Shown: in pieces, positions 61,392 to 64,000 of the stretch | How positions within the stretch are numbered: position 1 is the stretch's first letter | Layout: each line of letters starts with the position of its first letter | Source of the DNA: JBPESP01 sp051710585 | Lineage (GTDB): Bacteria > Pseudomonadota > Gammaproteobacteria > Enterobacterales > Enterobacteriaceae | NCBI GenBank assembly: GCA_051710585.1 | Contig: JBPESP010000005.1 | Span: forward strand, 111,775 to 175,774 | DNA length: 64,000 bases | Reading direction: 5' to 3' | Notes under the pieces: generated by a model | Databases searched by the model: none | The model's input: only the letters and a program-made list of their open reading frames with translations | Told to the model about the DNA's origin: nothing | Position numbers and translations under genes: made by a program

Positions 61392-62396
61392 ATGCAGGGT
61401 TCTGTAACAGAGTTTCTAAAACCGCGCCTAGTAGATATCGAGCAAGTCAATTCAACTCACGCCAAGGTGACCCTTGAACCTTTAGAGCGTGGCTTTGGCC
61501 ATACTCTTGGTAACGCACTACGGCGTATTTTACTTTCATCAATGCCGGGTTTCGCAGTGACCGAAGTTGAGATTGATGGTGTACTGCACGAATACAGCAC
61601 CAAAGAAGGTGTACAAGAAGACATCCTGGAAATTCTGCTCAATCTAAAAGAGCTGGTAGTAAAAGTTCAAAGTAAAAATGACGTTATCTTAACCCTGAAT
61701 AAATCTGGCATTGGCCCTGTGACCGCAGCTGACATTACTCATAATGGGGATGTTAAAATCATTAAACCCCAGCATGTCCTGTGCCACCTAACCGATAAAA
61801 ATGCTACTATTAATATGCGTATCAAAGTTCAGCGTGGGCGTGGTTATATTCCAGCTTCCGCCCGCATTCATTCGAAAGAAGATGAGCGCCCAATCGGCCG
61901 TCTACTAATAGACGCATGCTATAGCCCTATAGAGCGTATTGCCTACAATGTAGAAGCAGCGCGTGTTGAGCAACGTACCGACCTAGATAAACTAATTATA
62001 GAAATAGAAACAAATGGCACGATAGAACCTGAAGAGGCAATCCGCCGTGCGGCAACTATTTTGGCTGAACAATTGGAGGCTTTTGTTGACTTACGTGATA
62101 TACGTCAGCCAGAAGTGAAAGAAGAGAAACCAGAATTCGATCCTATCCTGATGCGTCCCGTTGACGACTTGGAATTAACTGTCCGCTCTGCCAACTGCCT
62201 CAAGGCAGAGGCTATCCACTACATCGGTGATCTGATACAACGCACCGAGGTAGAGTTGCTAAAAACACCTAATCTTGGTAAAAAATCTCTTACCGAAATC
62301 AAGGACGTCTTAGCTTCCCGTGGGTTATCTCTGGGGATACACCTTGAGAATTGGCCTCCGGAAAATATCGCCGATGAACAGCCAATTACAGGCTAA
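61392..62396 (+). CDS. rpoA: RNA polymerase subunit alpha
   Basis: Alpha dimerises to start RNA polymerase assembly and its C-terminal domain binds UP elements and activators. It has 334 residues (329 in E. coli), with a five-residue C-terminal extension (QPITG). The N-terminal domain holds GFGHTLGNALRRILLSSMPG (about 34-53). The C-terminal domain keeps NCLKAE (265-class DNA-contacting region) and LPNLGKKSLTEIK-like TPNLGKKSLTEIK. It lies in its usual place between rpsD and rplQ. Confidence 0.98.
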   Translation: MQGSVTEFLKPRLVDIEQVNSTHAKVTLEPLERGFGHTLGNALRRILLSSMPGFAVTEVEIDGVLHEYSTKEGVQEDILEILLNLKELVVKVQSKNDVILTLNKSGIGPVTAADITHNGDVKIIKPQHVLCHLTDKNATINMRIKVQRGRGYIPASARIHSKEDERPIGRLLIDACYSPIERIAYNVEAARVEQRTDLDKLIIEIETNGTIEPEEAIRRAATILAEQLEAFVDLRDIRQPEVKEEKPEFDPILMRPVDDLELTVRSANCLKAEAIHYIGDLIQRTEVELLKTPNLGKKSLTEIKDVLASRGLSLGIHLENWPPENIADEQPITG

Positions 62397-62419
62397 GTTT
62401 TACTTAGAAGGATAAAGTT

Positions 62420-62830
62420 ATGCGCCATCGTAAAAGTGGTCGTCAACTAAACCGTAACAGCAGCCATCGCCGGGCTATGTTTCGTAACATGGCCAGCTCT
62501 TTATTTCGTTATGAAATCATCAAGACAACTCTTCCAAAAGCAAAAGAGCTTCGCCGGGTTGTTGAACCGCTAATTACACTTGCTAAGACCAACAGCGTAG
62601 CAAATCGTCGCTTAGCATTCGCCCGCACTCGTGATAACGAGATTGTAAGTAAACTGTTTAATGAGCTGGGGCCGCGTTTCATAAGTCGTGCCGGTGGTTA
62701 CACGCGCATTTTAAAGTCTGGCTTCCGCTCAGGTGACAATGCGCCAATGGCATACATTGAGCTTGTTGATCGTGCTAAAGAAACAGCTCAAGCAACAGAA
62801 AAAACCGCAGAGCGATCTGCCGTTTTGTAA
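62420..62830 (+). CDS. rplQ: 50S ribosomal protein L17
   Basis: L17 lies near the tunnel exit. It has 136 residues against 127 in E. coli, the added length being a polar C-terminal tail rich in Ala, Glu and Thr. The core starts MRHRKSGRQLNRNSSHRRAM and includes VEPLITLAKTNSVANRRLAF. It ends the alpha operon and is followed directly by a terminator. Confidence 0.98.
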   Translation: MRHRKSGRQLNRNSSHRRAMFRNMASSLFRYEIIKTTLPKAKELRRVVEPLITLAKTNSVANRRLAFARTRDNEIVSKLFNELGPRFISRAGGYTRILKSGFRSGDNAPMAYIELVDRAKETAQATEKTAERSAVL

Positions 62831-62863
62831 GCTTGTAGCGGATTGGGTCAAGCTTATTTTTTT
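62828..62863 (+). terminator. alpha operon terminator
   Basis: TAAGCTTG at 62828-62835, beginning at the rplQ stop codon, pairs perfectly with CAAGCTTA at 62849-62856 and is followed by seven T. It is a good intrinsic terminator for the ribosomal-protein operons. Confidence 0.85.
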
Positions 62864-64000
62864 AAGTCTTGAAGTTACTGGCTACTAAGGCGAGTATCCA
62901 AAACTATAACTATAGCCTCAAATTTTTCTATTAAGGCGACCACACCGTAGGGACTGAAATTTTCCATTCTACAATTAACAACTAAAAGTCCCACTAATGT
63001 TGCTATTATCGTTTTGTAGCCGATGAAAATAGCTTTTATCATTATACGGCCAGTGTAATTTTCCTCAAAAATCAATTAAATAGATTTGAGTTTGAATATA
63101 GGACTAAAATTTATTCCTTTCATTGATGCACTTATGTTTTTTTATGAGAAACATATCATTACCTTTTAGAGGGAGTCAAAATTCAATTTGCCACTACACC
63201 CCCTACCACAATCAGTAAACCTTGCCTATCTATTAGAAATATAACTCTGTTTAATAGACATGCACTCTCCATCGAGCCACTCAAGATTTAATAGGCTATC
63301 CACATCAATCAATAAAAACACGGTTCATCTTGCTATCTAAAAATTATCGTGCATAAAGACACTGCGCGCTCTTGAGTATAAAAATGTATCTTTGGTTATA
63401 ACATCTTCTTTTAATTATATATTTAACGTCATAATGAGGCTCAGCCAGCGTAGCATATTGACGCGCAATATAGGGGATTTTGTCGCTAGTGTCAATGCTA
63501 CTGGTAATACTCATCAAGCGCAAAATACACACTATCTTTAAGGATGACATAAATATTCTCAACAATAACCCTAACCATACTGATTTCGATGGGAATTAAG
63601 ATACGCGCCCGATAACAGTTTTATTAATTGCTTTATGCCATCACACTTTTATTTTATTTGCATTTTGATTCGAGTTAACGCTTACCGTGCCACCCGCACG
63701 GCTTTTGTTGACAAACACCTATCCAGTAGAACATACCTCACGAGCACAAAATGTTAAGGGTATGGTCGTGAATTCACCGCCACAGCTTGGTTAGTAGTAC
63801 AAATTCCTGGTACTTTTTTTGATCAGTCTATCCGTATGCAGCACTTTAATCATATTTATGCGCATTATTCTTGAAGTGCACTACATAAGATATCTCAGTT
63901 CGGCGAAGGGTGCTTCTTCCTTTCATTGAAAAATATTTGAGAGATAACTCCCATGCCGATTAAAGCGCACTTTAGTAGGGAAGCGGGTATGTAATGATTG
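62864..64000. other. decayed DNA after rplQ
   Basis: No intact gene. Minus-strand frames at 62875-63075 and 63344-63565 look somewhat protein-like (VENIYVILKD, KIPYIARQYATLAEPHYDVK) but I cannot assign them. In E. coli zntR, arfA, mscL and trkA lie here; none is recognised. An unnamed eroded gene on the minus strand is the best description. Confidence 0.45.

Noticed and set aside
1..64000. CRISPR arrays, intact IS transposases or prophage
   Set aside because: No regularly spaced repeats, no intact transposase or phage structural gene, and no terminal inverted repeats flanking a gene were seen.

Overview
The window looks like the chromosome of an insect-associated gammaproteobacterial endosymbiont related to Enterobacterales, probably Sodalis-like, caught in the middle of genome reduction. 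Intact proteins resemble Escherichia coli orthologues in length and motif content. Only about two fifths of the window codes for intact proteins, and long gene-free tracts carry recognisable fragments of enterobacterial genes. The Sodalis-like placement is inference; no rRNA is present to test it. I see no tRNA, rRNA, CRISPR array, intact IS element or intact prophage.

Layout. 1-4.5 kb: decayed DNA with hairpins and an orphan terminator. 4.5-9.2 kb: parC and plsC intact, then a broken ftsP/sufI. 9.2-19.7 kb: decayed DNA, including copy A of a diverged repeat. 19.7-24.1 kb: broken truC, intact yqcA, intact dapD (minus strand), and behind dapD a broken glnD, followed by a cluster of hairpins. 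24.1-29.5 kb: the aroK-aroB-(damX)-dam-rpe-(gph)-trpS operon, in which damX and gph are dead. 29.5-39.5 kb: decayed DNA with copy B of the repeat. 39.5-42.9 kb: remnants of slyX, fkpA and yheO leading into intact tusDCB. 42.9-47.4 kb: str operon rpsL-rpsG-fusA with a dead tufA. 48.0-48.7 kb: dead bfd, intact bfr. 48.9-62.9 kb: complete, ordered S10, spc and alpha operons (rpsJ to rplQ, including secY, rpmJ and rpoA). 62.9-64.0 kb: decayed DNA.

Functional reading. Retained functions are translation (30S and 50S proteins, EF-G, TrpRS, 2-thiouridine tRNA modification by TusBCD), transcription (RpoA), protein export (SecY), chromosome decatenation (ParC), phospholipid synthesis (PlsC), iron storage (Bfr), the pentose phosphate pathway (Rpe), and steps of the shikimate (AroK, AroB) and lysine/DAP (DapD) pathways. 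Retained amino-acid and cell-wall precursor synthesis fits a nutritional symbiont. Lost functions are regulation and maintenance: GlnD, DamX, FtsP, FkpA, SlyX, YheO, TruC, Bfd, Gph, and the str-operon copy of EF-Tu.

Most unusual observations: (1) two about 6 kb decayed segments (near 10.3-15.9 kb and 31.4-37.3 kb) that align in the same order and orientation, each with fragments of a secretion-ATPase gene of the PilT/DotB/GspE superfamily; (2) many perfect or nearly perfect hairpins confined to gene-free DNA, including a 27-bp-arm inverted repeat and a 32-bp palindrome in or next to the former glnD; (3) ten pseudogenes identified by residue-level similarity remembered from E. coli proteins, several still holding start signals and ancestral gene order.
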